Assembly (NCBI RefSeq): GCF_030864355.1
Contig: NC_083396.1
Location: 2,046,001 to 2,110,000, forward strand
Origin: Cutaneotrichosporon cavernicola
Taxonomy: Eukaryota > Basidiomycota > Tremellomycetes > Trichosporonales > Trichosporonaceae
Direction of reading: 5' to 3'
Length of the DNA stretch: 64,000 nt
Position numbers and translations under genes: made by a program. The notes below the pieces were generated by a model that did no database searches, was not told where the DNA came from, and worked only from the letters and a program-made list of their open reading frames with translations. This document shows positions 32,649-43,020 of this stretch, piece after piece (the stretch's first letter is position 1; every line of letters begins with the position of its first letter).

Positions 32649-33562
32649 TCACCCTACGCCTTTATGCATGACCCTCTTTGACAACTTGGCCTTGCCAACA
32701 AGGGCTTCCCATAACGGTGGGCGCTGAGGGTGAGTGACAGGCCAACCGGTCTTGCCAAATGGGAGCCGTGCGAGCTTGGGGCCGAAAATGACATCGTCCT
32801 GGGTATCCTGGGCACGCAATTCGTCGGGCTCGACGAGTCCTACGACGGCGAGCTTCAGCTTGGGGTTGTCCCGCTTCTTGACCGCCCTGCCGTACATCTT
32901 CGCGATCTGGTCGAAGGTGCTGATGACATTCTCCGGTTGAGGGATCTCGATAAAGTGGAGGAACTACTTACCTCGAAGTTGGGGATCGGCGCTGTGAAGG
33001 GTGGCGCCGTGACGATTATAGATGCTGCCGCCGGGCAAGACGTGTCCAACGACGCAGCGGGACCGTTTGTAGCCGGGGTCGATGTTCTTGAAGTGGAACG
33101 CGAACTCCTCGATGGAAGGTGGAGTCTCGATGGGGACCTGGGACTCGACGGTGGGCGCAAATATCTGGTTGGAACAGAGATACGAGACGTTGGCGACGAT
33201 GCGCTTCGGGCCGTCCGTAACCGGGGGGCCAGAGAGGCTGAGCCCGAGCAGCCAGTCACTTGGTTTGTTGGGGTTGGGGTGGCATGGGGCCTTGAGCACC
33301 ACAGTGTGGAAGGGGCTTCAACAGAGCAAGGTCGACGTTCGGCACGCGCAGGACCTCAGCGTTGGTGGCGCCAGCGAAAGAGGCGCCAAGGGATCTCAAG
33401 CCCGAAGATCTCGAGCCCGTACTTTTCATTGACGTCGAAGACGGGGCAATCCTGGAGTTTAGAGACGAGATTGTCAGGGATGGCGTCATTGGCAGGCGTC
33501 TGCTGTTTGTCTGACGGTTAGCAGACAACACGAATGGACATACCCTGGTGGCCGTTGGTCAT
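32649..33562 (-). pseudogene. frameshifted relic of an unrecognised gene
   Basis: Host-like C/G-ending codons occur along the minus strand, but in three different frames: from about 33500 to 33400 (DNLVSKLQDCPVFDVNEKYG), from about 33395 to 33310 (GASFAGATNAEVLRVPNVDL), and from about 33305 to 32970 (WLLGLSLSGPPVTDGPKRIV). No GT-AG intron can bridge the first two switches, so two small indels are likely. A normal 3' intron (GTAAGT...CCGGAG, about 32972..32932) and last exon (MYGRAVKKRDNPKLKLAVVG, ending at 32649) look intact. A plausible start is ATG 33562 with a 33-nt first intron. The family is not recognised. Alternatives are assembly errors or unusual splicing. Confidence 0.45.
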
Positions 33563-33582
33563 GGTTGCCAGAGACCGAGAGT

Positions 33583-34066
33583 ATGTCGAACAAGTTGGAG
33601 AACGTTAAGAAGAGAAACACGGTGACGGGTGTAAGTGTGCGTCGTCGTTGTGGGCGAGACTCATCCGTAGAGGAGGGACAAGAACGAGTGGGACTCTTCT
33701 GGGGGGATATGGACGAAGGTGCGGATGTTGGCGAGGAAGGTATGTTCCCATCTCGCACTTCACTCTTCACCTCACTTCCTGTCCACAGTCCGCCGCTCGA
33801 CCTCCCTGGCCCTGGGCAAGCATCACAAGCCCTACAATGGAGCCAAGAGCCTCAGACGCTGCCCATCAACGGAGAACGCAACTGAGCCCAACCAGACCCA
33901 ACGTCAACACTACGGAAGACAGGAACAAGCCCGACCGTCACTCTCCTGGCGTTGTCAGCCTGTCATCGAGTCTAGGGAAGCGCACTCGAGGTTACCGGGC
34001 TCGAAGACGCTGTTAGGTCACATTCAAAGCGAGTGCGACGTGTCAGACGAAGACAGGGGTGGGTGA
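33583..34066 (+). CDS. small hypothetical protein, two exons
   Basis: Tentative. Exons 33583..33739 and 33789..34066 with a 49-nt intron (GTATGT...TCCACAG) give 144 aa in one frame. The second exon begins RRSTSLALGKHHKPYNGAKS and has fair host-like codons; the first is weaker. No domain is recognised. It would be divergent from the relic at 33562, only 20 bp away, which speaks against both being active. Confidence 0.3.
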
Positions 34067-34732
34067 CGTGGATGATGGTGTTCGGCTGACTCGACTGACT
34101 TGCCTTCCTCGTCCCCCCTCGTGTGCCATCGCCCGCAGCCTTGGGACTTGAGGATGTGACATGCTGGACGTCTGCACATCCGTTAGCAGCACTCACTCAT
34201 TCTGACCCTTGGACGGCGAGGAAGGTCGGATTGAGCTGCGAGGACGCTCCAGCGCCAGACACAAGGTTACGGAGGGAGAGAGGCTGCCACACACGGATAG
34301 GTGCGAGGTGCCATGCGAGGAGCAGCGGATTCTGCATGCCGTGCGCAAGCGATGGCATAGATGGTGGATATGGTGACGCTGAGTGACGCAGAGTGATTTT
34401 GGCGGGAGCAGGTGACAAGTCGGTCGGAGATGGCCGCCTCGGCCTGTCACTCGCACCGCTCGGCGGCCCATGTCCGAGTCGGGGCAACGCGATAAGGGTG
34501 ATCGCGACATTGGTCGAGTGGTGCTCGCTCAATCTGGAAGGCACATGTACCAAACAGCAGCTCTAACCCGCTCACAGGCCCAGGTCCTGTCGGATCACCC
34601 CTCACATTCCACAATCTCGTCCCACATCTGCTCACTACTCACTCGCTCACTCATTCATCACATCCGCTCACCCGTCCTCCCTCAACCCCAGCTCCCTCAT
34701 CACAACACTCTCGCACTCTACTCCTATCCCAC
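34067..34732. other. intergenic, no gene seen
   Basis: About 670 bp, pyrimidine-rich on the plus strand from about 34600, consistent with a promoter/leader for the F-box-like gene at 34733. Confidence 0.45.
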
Positions 34733-35719
34733 ATGCTGCTCGACAGCACCATCTTCCCGGACCTCGTGGACACGATCGTGCGCGCGTCCAGCCTGGACGG
34801 CCTGTGCACCTGGCGCGGCGTGTCGCGCTACCATCGCACTGTGGTCGACCGGATCCTCTTCAACCATGTGCACGTGTACGAGCGCGCAGCGTACACGACC
34901 GACGGCGCCACCGCGGGTGGGTTTGCAGTATGCTCGCACGGCGTGCGTTGGCCGTTCTGGTCGTGGTCGCGTGACGGCACGCCCTCCAACGCCATCCTCC
35001 TCCCACCGCCATTTAAATACACCAACAACCTCGACATATCGTGGCAGGGCGCCTCGGCATCCGAATATCCCGTTCCCACCCCCATCCTGGACCTCTTCGA
35101 GCCGAACACGATACGCCTCGTCGCCTTCCGCGGCGCGTACCCCGCTCTGGAATGGCGGTGGCCCAAGGCGCGCCTCATTTCCTTCGTGGACGTGAGTACA
35201 ACCAAGCAGCGAGGAGGACGGGAGACGCGTGTTGAGGGGCCCAAGACCAGCACGATGCTTCATCTGAAGTACGATGCGCGGCGGAACGAGTTCTTCCGCC
35301 TCTTGGCACTAAGCTACATCTTCCCCGTTTTCAAACCGACGCCCGAGATAACGATCATCATTTCGCCTGACCGACCGGGGCCCGAGTTGGCATGTGATCG
35401 CCGCAAGATGACCGCGCAGGTGCTCAAGCGCGTGGGCTACTGGATCCTGTACGGAGATCATGGCGGTGACAAGTACCACATCACGGTCGTTGTGGATGGA
35501 CTGGAGGATAATGAGGAGCTCGCGGAGGAGCCACGCGCTAGCGCTATCCGAGCTGCCGGGGACAAGGACGTCGCGGTGCCAACCATGTCAGTCTCGTTCG
35601 TCACGCACGACGAGTACCGCGCCCAGCTCGGGTCCGATGCGGCTCTCCACTACGACTGGCCGCGACAGCCTGGCGAGCGCCTCGTCCGCCGCGGGTCAGG
35701 GACACTGTGGGTACTGTGA
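34733..35719 (+). CDS. F-box-like protein, function unknown
   Basis: 328 aa if unspliced, ATG 34733 (CACATGC). The N-terminus IFPDLVDTIVRASSLDGLC then TWRGVSRYHRTVVDRILF has the F-box pattern (hydrophobic two-helix, then conserved Trp/Arg and Val-Ser), the adaptor for SKP1 in SCF ubiquitin ligases. The rest has no recognisable repeats; such F-box-like proteins are often expanded in this group of yeasts (inference). A strong donor GTGAGT at about 35194 and an AG 54 nt later (GGCCCAAG) define a possible in-frame intron with poor codon bias; splicing would remove 18 residues (VSTTKQRGG...) without changing the frame. A second F-box-like gene lies at 39695..40839. Confidence 0.65.
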   Translation: MLLDSTIFPDLVDTIVRASSLDGLCTWRGVSRYHRTVVDRILFNHVHVYERAAYTTDGATAGGFAVCSHGVRWPFWSWSRDGTPSNAILLPPPFKYTNNLDISWQGASASEYPVPTPILDLFEPNTIRLVAFRGAYPALEWRWPKARLISFVDVSTTKQRGGRETRVEGPKTSTMLHLKYDARRNEFFRLLALSYIFPVFKPTPEITIIISPDRPGPELACDRRKMTAQVLKRVGYWILYGDHGGDKYHITVVVDGLEDNEELAEEPRASAIRAAGDKDVAVPTMSVSFVTHDEYRAQLGSDAALHYDWPRQPGERLVRRGSGTLWVL

Positions 35720-36195
35720 GCGCGTCGCGGCGCACTTCCTTCTGTTGCGTGGGGCTGCGTCGTTGGTCCCCTCGGTGCGTGCCGTCGCATAAGGGCTGCG
35801 CCTGCTCCGGGAGACGGAATGTCCACCATGGCCTCGGTTCGACGCCATCCGGATGAAGCCCTGCATCTCTCCTTCGTCGTCACGACTGAAGCGCACCGTA
35901 CACTGTGCCATAGACCAAGAGCTCGAGCAGCCATAGCTAAAGCACCTGATGCATGCTCCCAGGTCTATGCAGCACGCTGTCGAGGCATGGGCTCCTCGGT
36001 GACCGACCAAGCAAGCGACATGCACAACAGCCTCTAGCGAGATCCTTCTGGAGCTCCCCACACGCCACAGCTGCGCCATGACCGTGCGTGTCTCACCATG
36101 TCCCACGCGGACCGGTCCGTTGGCCTCACATCCAGCAAGCTGGAGAAGTTAGGGTTCGAGGCAATTTACGACCTCGACAAAGAGCTTTTCAAGCC
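35720..36195. other. intergenic, no gene seen
   Basis: About 475 bp between the F-box-like gene and tRNA-Glu; no coding frame supported. Confidence 0.45.
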
Positions 36196-36322
36196 TCTTC
36201 ACTAGTATATCGGTTAGTATATTCGCCTCTCAGTCGAGAGCAGCCGGAAATCACCTCGACGATCAAAGTCGAGGAGGTCGGCATGACCGCGAAAGAGCAG
36301 GGTTCAACTCCCTGGTGGAGAA
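36196..36322 (+). tRNA. tRNA-Glu(CTC), 55-nt intron, variant acceptor stem
   Basis: Acceptor TCTTCAC pairs with GTGGAGA. Anticodon stem TTCGC pairs with GCGAA across the intron; loop CTCTCA gives anticodon CTC. T-arm CAGGGTTCAACTCCCTG is perfect. Mature length is 72 nt after removing a 55-nt intron. Compared with the other two copies (TCCTCGC/GCGGGGA), two stem pairs have changed together, so the stem is intact. Confidence 0.9.
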
Positions 36323-37132
36323 CAGCTTCCTTTTGGCTCTGGGAGGCTGCGTGAACGCGCGAGAAGGGTTAAGGCGGTGTTGTGTGTGGTAGCCGTGGGA
36401 AACGAAACGATGCGGTCGACCAGTTCCGGAAACGTGGCCGGTTGGGAGGGAGAGTGAAAAGAGGGGGAGATGGTTATCTGTCTTGTCAGGCGGGAGAGTC
36501 ATGTTGATCAGTCGTGAGTGGTGGCGGCGGTGGCGCTGTGACCGATGGCGCCCGACCTTTCCCTCTCGCATTCATCCCCACCTTCCCTGGCTCATCATGC
36601 GTCTGCGTCCAGGATCATATGGCCGTGTAGTTGGGACACTCTCATGGTTTTGGGCTTTCGCATTGTGCCAGCTAGCCTCTCAGGCGAAACTGTGACATTG
36701 ATCAGACGCCGATGGATGGCAGTGGCGGCGAGCTTGAGCGGGCAATTCACAAGCCGCGTTCCACTTTCACCAACGACACCATCCTTGAGGAGACAGCGCG
36801 GGCTTTATCTGCTCGTTCGCTCCATGCGGTGTCGAAACCGTCTGAAGCGGAGTGACACTCGTGGTCCGAACTGTCGCACATTCGTGACGCCAGAATGAAC
36901 CGAGTTAGATCCCTTTTCGTCGCCAGTCAGTCGCGGCGTCGCAGCTGAGATGCCACCGTCAGTCAGAGCTTCAAGCTGTCTGCGTACCGCCCTCGGCAGG
37001 CCTGTTCGACGGTCTGCGGTAAGTAAATCCGGTAAGGGTTACATCTATACATCTATGGTTGGCCGAGGGTCGTATGCGCGTGTTGAGACATTATGCGTTG
37101 GTGTGAGCGACGACGAAGGCGAGTCCGCACGC
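36323..37132. other. intergenic, no gene seen
   Basis: About 800 bp between tRNA-Glu and the 3' end of the DGAT2 gene. No frame with coding character. Confidence 0.45.
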
Positions 37133-38516
37133 TTAGTCGACGAGCTTGAGTTCGCTCTTGCGGTCCTTGGCGTACTTGTCCTTGTACTTGTCCCAGAGGG
37201 CCTGCAGCGCCTCGATGTACTCCTTGTGCACGGCTTGCACCTCCTCGTCGGTCGGCTTGTCAATCTGCTTGACGGCGATGGGCGAGCCGACGACGACTGT
37301 CACTGGCCGGCGGTAGGGCATCAGCCCGTAATTGTACGTGAACACACTGCGGCCGTGGAACAAGGGAACCGTGAAGCCAAACGTGCTCTGGAACCACTTC
37401 TGGAAACGGTACGTCATTGTGCCCTTCTCGTTTGGCAGGAGCTCGTAGATGTCGTTCTCGCCAAAGCCGTACACGGGCACGAGGCTGGCGCCCTCGCGGA
37501 TCGCAATCTTGATGAAGCCAAGGCGCTTCTTGAGCGTTAAGTCATTTGTGCCAGGGTATGCGTAGAGTGACTCGGAAGCGCCACCGATGACAATGCAGAT
37601 GCTGCGGCCCATCTTGAGGATCGAGCGGCAGCTGCGCTTGCTGACGGACGAGAGGCCCATGCCCATGAGGATGTCGCGGTAGAATGGGATCCAGAAGTTG
37701 GCGTCTGGTGTTAGCGCCGAAAGAGGACTAAGAGGCATGAGAGGAGGGTCACCGGACTGACGACACGGCGGCGCGGTATGCGCATTCCGCGGCGTGGGAA
37801 AGAGCACTCCAGGCCGACAACTCACCAAGCGTAAGGAGATGGCAGACGACGCCGGGGAACAACTCCGAGAAGCCCGTCGATTCGGTTGCAAACGTGCACG
37901 CAGCACCCATGCTGATGATGCCGTGAGGGTGGTACCCGAAGACGTATTTGCCGTCTGCAGGGAGATCGGCCTCCTTGACCGTTGTGATGGGATAGTAGGC
38001 TGCTGTCAGCTTGTTTAAGAGTGAGTAAGCTCACCAGCAAAGTTCTTCCAGAACGCGGAGCGGCGGATCCACTCCTGCCTCCGTCCACCGCGGTGGACCC
38101 ACGCGCGGTCAAACAGGACGAACCAGATGGCGTACGCAACTGCGAGGGGTCGCAGCCACTTGGAGAAGATCAAACTCCCGTAGAACACCGTCAGGCAGAT
38201 GGGGATCATGAATGCCCAGGTCGCGACTACAGCCGTCTGCAGTCGCCGGTGCCGGGGCACATTGAGCGGTGCGAATCTTGACGTCAGCAGCGATGGGAAC
38301 GGTGACTCACTTGACAGCTGGAGGGGTGGGAATGTGCACGTCCTTGAGGTGGAGCATGTCGAGGAGGCTAGAGGATCTGCTCAGAGGCTTGTCCTCATGC
38401 TTGTGCTTGAGGGCAACAATCGGCGTGCGCGGGCTGTCCTTGGGAGACGAGGGTACGCTGACCGGCGATTTTGTGTCGTCCTCGACTGAGGCGATGGGGT
38501 CGATGAGCTTTGACAT
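37133..38516 (-). CDS. DGA1: diacylglycerol O-acyltransferase, DGAT2 family
   Basis: Makes triacylglycerol from diacylglycerol and acyl-CoA at the ER and lipid droplets. Exons 38516..38311, 38276..38035, 37999..37826 and 37704..37133 (introns 34, 35 and 121 nt) give 397 aa in one frame. A hydrophobic hairpin (VVATWAFMIPICLTVFYGSL, then LAVAYAIWFVLFD) precedes the catalytic motif YHPHG at residues 172-176. Further DGAT2 blocks: ELFPGVVCHLLTLDANFWIP, RDILMGMGLSSVSKRS, IVIGGASESLYAYPGT, RLGFIKIAIREGASLVPVYG and, near the end, PVTVVVGSPIAV. ATG 38516 has context CACCATGT. The N-terminal 70 residues are Ser/Pro-rich and likely regulatory. Every key motif of the family is present, so the enzyme should be active. 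Confidence 0.92.
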
Positions 38517-39387
38517 GGTGGCGTTGAGGAGAATAGGGAAAGTGGGGGATGCCCAAGCGTGGGCCTTGTCCTGATAAAGGAGAGGGAGGGAATGTGTGAG
38601 AGAGAGTGAGTGAGTGTGAAGGAGAGATCTGTTCTGAAAGTCCAGATGATTATTTGGTCATAAAGAGTTGAAAGAAGCGGCCGTTCATGCCGCGCCCCTC
38701 TTAAAGTTGGAGAGATCGGCAAAACGGCCTCTTTAGGCCGATCTCGTCTCCGATCTCTGGCACTCTGGCCTAGGCACGTATACCCTAAAGGGCTCAAGTA
38801 CAGTAGACGCACGGCCGCCCAAAGTCACCGGCGGCCGACATGACGCATGACGCATAAAATGTCATTCCCTTTGCTCCGCCTCAGCCTATATATGCGCATT
38901 CCATGTGCATGTATCATAAGGGTCTTGTCAAGATGTGGAGTGAACAGTGAAATGCAGAACAAGATGATAGGTACAGCGGAAGGAGGTCAGAAAATTTTGA
39001 TTGCCAAAATGGTTAGGAACGGTGCACGCGCAGGGAATCGAACCAACGTGCGTCTGGGGTCCAAAGCTACGATGCATCTGCCGTGATAAGCGGCTGTTGC
39101 TTCTTTTCGTAACATCACTCTCAAGGTCCATCAAACACAAAGCTCACTCAATCTCTTTTTCACATTGACTGATTGGTCGCGAGCAGCTAGCAGGGGCAAC
39201 ATCCTCACACCTAGGGGCCAGGATGACACGGACGTATGAGGCAAGGTCGCCTGTGCTCTTTGGCCAGTCGGACGACTGTACCGACACACTCTCTGCTTCA
39301 TCTTCACTTGACACACTCACCCACTCTCATTCTCATCCTCTAATCATTCCCCTCCATCTACAATCTCCTCAATTCTTAGACCAAGCG
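38517..39387. other. intergenic, no supported gene
   Basis: About 870 bp holding the DGAT2 promoter. Near 39010..39080 (minus) there is a stretch like a tRNA 3' half (GGTTCGATTCC, a B-box-like element) but no cloverleaf can be folded. Confidence 0.4.
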
Positions 39388-39789
39388 ATGCACTACCCGA
39401 TCGTAAACGCCAGAGCACAGGGACCAGGCGAGAAATGGTTTGTCGCTCATCCAGCTCGTTAGACCACCACCTTCCCCAGCCCCGTCAACTGACATTCAGG
39501 GAACCCCGAGCTCGACGCCTTGACGATTTGGAGCAACACTCACTCGCGTCGACCACGCAAGCCGTTAGTCCACCCACAATGGAAGCAGCCCCGTGACAAA
39601 GACGTCCCTCTGTTCGTTGACCACCCAACTACAAACTACTGCCTGTATACCTCAGGCGCATCAGTCTACAACGGTACGAGCCATTCTGACCCGGTTACAA
39701 TACACCCTCCTCCAAATCGGCCAGACTCGCCGCTGTCTCGACGGCCCAGGCCCTCTGGCCCACCTCCACCCGATACTCCTCCTCCGTAG
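39388..39789 (+). CDS. small hypothetical protein, two exons
   Basis: Exons 39388..39457 and 39500..39789 with a 42-nt intron (GTTAGA...AACTGACATTCAG, good branch site) give 119 aa. The product starts MHYPIVNARAQGPGEKW and continues across the intron as NPELDALTIWSNTHSRRP; the tail is Pro-rich (PPPPDTPPP). No family recognised. Codon pattern in exon 2 fits host genes up to about 39680. Its stop overlaps the end of the convergent F-box-like gene by 95 bp, so the true 3' end may be shorter by a further intron. Confidence 0.4.
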
Positions 39790-40839
39790 GGAACCTGAAT
39801 CGCTCCTCCATCTCCACCTTGGCCGTCTCCTCATCCATCCCGCCGCATACCTTTTGTGCGACGTACGCCCCCTTCCAGGCCTCCTCGAATCCCTTGTTCT
39901 CGGTATGTGGGACCATAATCCACGCCGAGTCCCATTCCTGCGTCCCAACTAGCACGACCCGGGGAACCTTGCTGGCGGCCAAGACACTGAGCATACCCAG
40001 GAGCCGAGCCCACCTCTCGAACCCGTTATCTGGTTGGGCGCGACTCACAACCAATCCTTTGGGAGGGTTCGGGTGAGGCCGGACGTGTAACACGACCTCC
40101 TTTACGCTTGGAGGGAAGGTCCAGAAGCGGGGGCTGAGCTGCGCACTCCGTATGTCAAGCTCAACGTGGTATAAGATGAGCAGGACGAGCCGTTCACAGC
40201 GTGGCAACGGCCTCGCCTGTAGCCTCCACGGTGTCCACCAGCCTCCGGGGTTGGAGACCGTCGCCTCGAACACGCGCACAATCGTGGGTGCCGTCTCGGC
40301 GCGTGCAAGAGCCCTCTCAGCCGAGCTCCGTACAATCTGAAGGCCGGGGAGTGTGGACGGTTGCGGGATGAGGGCGAAGGCGGATTCGATGAGTGAGTGC
40401 GACTCGATAAGAGGGCTGAAGTCCAGGGCGCGCACGAAGCGGTGCAGTTCAGGCCGGGCGGTGAGGTCGCGGATCGGGACGCGGCCGGACGGGCAGCGCA
40501 ACCCCGAGGACTCCAGGGTGAGGGAGCGGACGAAGATGACGTCCACGGCATGACCAAGCGCTTTGCATGTCGACCGGAGGGCCAAGCGAGTTGTGTGCGG
40601 GAGGTATTTGATGATAGTCTCGGATATGTGTGGGTAGGACGCCGAGAGAGGATGGTTAGGGTGGGATTGGAAGGTTGGGGCATTGGCGGTAGGATATGGG
40701 CAGTGGACTGCGGGAGGAGATGGGAGAGGCTCTGTGGTCAGTTGGCTGGATTAGCTCAGAGTGCCTTACTCTTCGCTGAGACGGAATCCATGAGCCCAAT
40801 CCTGCGCTCGATGAAGACGCGGAAGAGAGCTTCGACCAT
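39695..40839 (-). CDS. F-box-like protein, function unknown
   Basis: ATG 40839 (ACAATGG). Exon 1 40839..40770, intron 38 nt (GTAAGG...GACCACAG), exon 2 40731..39695, giving 368 aa. A second in-frame AG 24 nt downstream (CTCCCGCAG) would give a protein 8 residues shorter. The helical block YLPHTTRLALRSTCKALG matches an F-box (substrate adaptor of SCF ligases), with upstream SYPHISETII. The remainder is leucine-rich in part (RLVLLILYHVELDI, SVKEVVLHVRP, ARLLGMLSVLAASK) like the LRR-type bodies of F-box proteins, but no regular repeat is evident. Substrate unknown. Its 3' end overlaps the small plus-strand gene by 95 bp. Confidence 0.65.
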
Positions 40840-41115
40840 TGTGGGTGAGTTGATGTAACGGATGTGAGGCCATGTGAGGGTTGATGGACGACGTGGAAGA
40901 ATGAATGCCTTATGAATGTTGTGGACGGACGGGGCTGCAGCGTGGAATGTTGTGGCATCGCCACCGCACAGACTTGGACGTGGCCACCCTGATTCTGTCA
41001 CCCTGTCGGAAGAAGTCATGAAGAGATGCATACACATGAATTGGGTACAAGCAGTGTTCGCGCATTCGCGCAGCGATACAATGACACTGGTTTCAATCAC
41101 AACTAAAGGGCAAGG
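40840..41115. other. intergenic, no gene seen
   Basis: 276 bp between the F-box-like promoter and the 3' end of the tandem-domain surface protein gene. Confidence 0.5.
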
Positions 41116-42474
41116 TTAAAGGAAGGTCTTGGCAAACCATGCTGCGAGCACACCGCACAGCAGTGCAACTGGCGCCGCAGCACTCTTCGCACCGGACGAG
41201 CCTGCGACTGTGGGCGACGGAGCTGATGCCGAACAGGTGCCTGAGGTACATGCTGCTCCCGAACCCGTTCCCGAGGAGTACCCGCTCGACACCGTGTACT
41301 CGACGTAGTCGAGGTCTAGCGTCAGGCCCCGTGCGCCAGGCCAACGCAAGCATTCCGCAGCACTCTTGCGCACTCACCAAAGAACGACTTGTTCCCCTCC
41401 GCAGGACCGCCATTCTCGATACGCAGCGCATGCGTCCCATCCGACAAGCCGCTCGCAAAGAACTTGAGGCCGTGCAGCTTCTCGCACGCCTTGGCGTAAC
41501 CCCCTCCACAGCCCGAGCGACCGGTATACTGTCCCACCACCGAGCCGTTCAGCGTGACGGTGTAGTCGCCGTGGTCGTTCACCTGGTCGCCATACACGTA
41601 GACCGCGGAACCTGGGGTTAGGATATGGGGTTGAGCTGGGTTGAAGAGGTGAAAGGACTCGTACCAGAGAAAATGAGCGACACAGCGTTCCCCGGACCGG
41701 ATGTGTACGTGCTCGTTTCCGAATGAAAGTTGGGCCCGGCCTGCTGCGTCCAATTGCCCAGGTACGCGATGCTGGGGTTACGATCGTCGAGTGTCGTGTT
41801 GGACAGAGTAACACTGGTGTCAACAAGTCAACATTCCTTATTCCCTGTACAATGTCACCTCTACCCTAAATACTCACCCCTCTCCGCCTAGGGTGAGACC
41901 GACGACAAAGAGATCCAGCAGCAGGCCGCTGCCACCGTTGACGATGATGAGCTCGTGCGCTCCGTCGGTGACCTTGGCGTCATACAGCAGCGTGCGGCCC
42001 GGACTGTTGGTGAGTTGGAGGTTGGCCACGTTCCCGTCAAGCGAGACGGTGTAGATACTACCAGTGGCGCCAGTCCCGCCGTACACCGCAATCGACGAGC
42101 CTGGGATCAGCGGAGGTCGGTGAAGCGAACAGTCTGCGTGGCGGGAGTGCACATCATGCCACGCCAGCTCTCCGCTTCTCATGCTTGGACAACAATCCAA
42201 AGGAGCCCTCCACGTCGAAAAGGCACTGCCTCGTACGTACCCGTGAAGTTGAATGACGCCTGCGCTCCCACGACCCCGGTGTAATGGTACGTCGCTGAGA
42301 TCAGTCCCTTCTCTTGATACTACACCACTCACCCTGGTGCCAAGTGCTGTTGGTGACGCTGCGACCCGCTTTCCACCACGTCGGGTTGTCCTGCGGGTTC
42401 GGAGTCGACCAGTGGTCGTAGTTGCTGTACACCACCAGGGGGTCGAAGTCGTCGACGGTGAGGTTGGTCGCCAT
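41116..42474 (-). CDS. tandem jelly-roll-like surface protein with hydrophobic C-terminus
   Basis: Six exons: 42474..42333, 42294..42241, 42100..41878, 41813..41665, 41611..41378 and 41315..41116 (introns 38, 140, 64, 53 and 62 nt) sum to 1002 nt, 333 aa. Two homologous halves each begin with an Asp-rich TxDDxxxxIxY start (VDDFDPLVVYSNYDHW; TLDDRNPSIAYLGNW) and contain a paired block (SSIAVYGGTGATGSIYTVSL; SAVYVYGDQVNDHGDYTVTL) and a DGxHxLxIxNGG strand. This repeats a basidiomycete type of secreted or membrane protein with a galactose-binding-like fold (inference from pattern). The end is a Ser/Gly/Ala stretch and hydrophobic tail (PVALLCGVLAAWFAKTFL), suggesting a GPI signal or single TM anchor. 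There is no classical N-terminal signal peptide at the chosen ATG. Function unknown; a cell-wall role is likely. Confidence 0.7.
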
Positions 42475-42912
42475 GATGAACGATAGGGTATGGTTAACTT
42501 TCAAGCAGCGGAATGCGCATTCCACGCCCAATAAGTAGGTGAATCAACACTGCTGTAGACCGGTTCTCTGGATGCGCGTCGAGGGCATGGACCGAGGGCG
42601 TCACAGGACACACGGAATCAAGCGTCCTTCAGAACTAAATAGCTCGGTTACCGACTGAAGGACATGATGAAATATGATAAACAACTTTTGGAGGTGGGGC
42701 AGGGAGCTTCGGGCTGAAGCTCCTCGGAGTGAGGTATGTTCATAGCCTGGTATCCCCGGTAGTGGAGAGGTGATTGAATGCATAGAACGATGGATAATGA
42801 GGACGTCGGAAAGCAGGGTCACACAATGTATACCGGAAAGATAACCACGTGGCTTGGGGAGGGTTTCTACCTACGACCAGACGCAGTTTCCAACACCAAC
42901 ATGAAAACAGCA
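42475..42912. other. promoter plus dispersed-repeat copy, no gene seen
   Basis: No coding frame. The part from about 42730 matches two other places in the window in inverted orientation (see repeat entries). Confidence 0.5.
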
Positions 42913-43020
42913 TCTCTGTTCGTATAGTGGCTAGTATGCTCGCTTGTCATCGTCTGTGACCGCGGGAGACCGGAGTTCAATTCTCCAGCAGAGAGCAGTA
43001 CCATAAACAATATCTTTTGG
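42730..43020 (-). repeat. dispersed repeat/duplication copy 1, around tRNA-Asp
   Basis: Reverse complement resembles 49815..50085: shared blocks include CTGTTCGTATAG (tRNA), TGCGTCTGG(C/T)CGTAGGTAG, and GTTCTATGCATTCAA with CACCTCTC and ACTACCGGG. The 3' flank of the tRNA is also shared up to CTTTTGG(A/G)CC. Confidence 0.7.
42913..42995 (+). tRNA. tRNA-Asp(GTC), 11-nt intron
   Basis: Acceptor TCTCTGT pairs with GCAGAGA (one G-T). Anticodon stem CTCGC/GCGGG, loop TTGTCA with anticodon GTC, intron TCGTCTGTGAC. T-arm CGGAGTTCAATTCTCCA has a C-A mismatch at its base, and the acceptor has a G-T; the second copy (49844..49926) is perfect at both, so this copy has drifted slightly. Confidence 0.85.

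Noticed and set aside
32730..33521. 263-codon plus-strand open frame
   Set aside because: Antisense shadow of the minus-strand relic gene, whose codons are host-like; the plus-strand protein has no features of a family.
39010..39080. tRNA-like segment on the minus strand (GGTTCGATTCC, CTTTGGACC)
   Set aside because: T-stem does not pair and no D-arm or acceptor stem can be folded within a normal length; at most a decayed tRNA.
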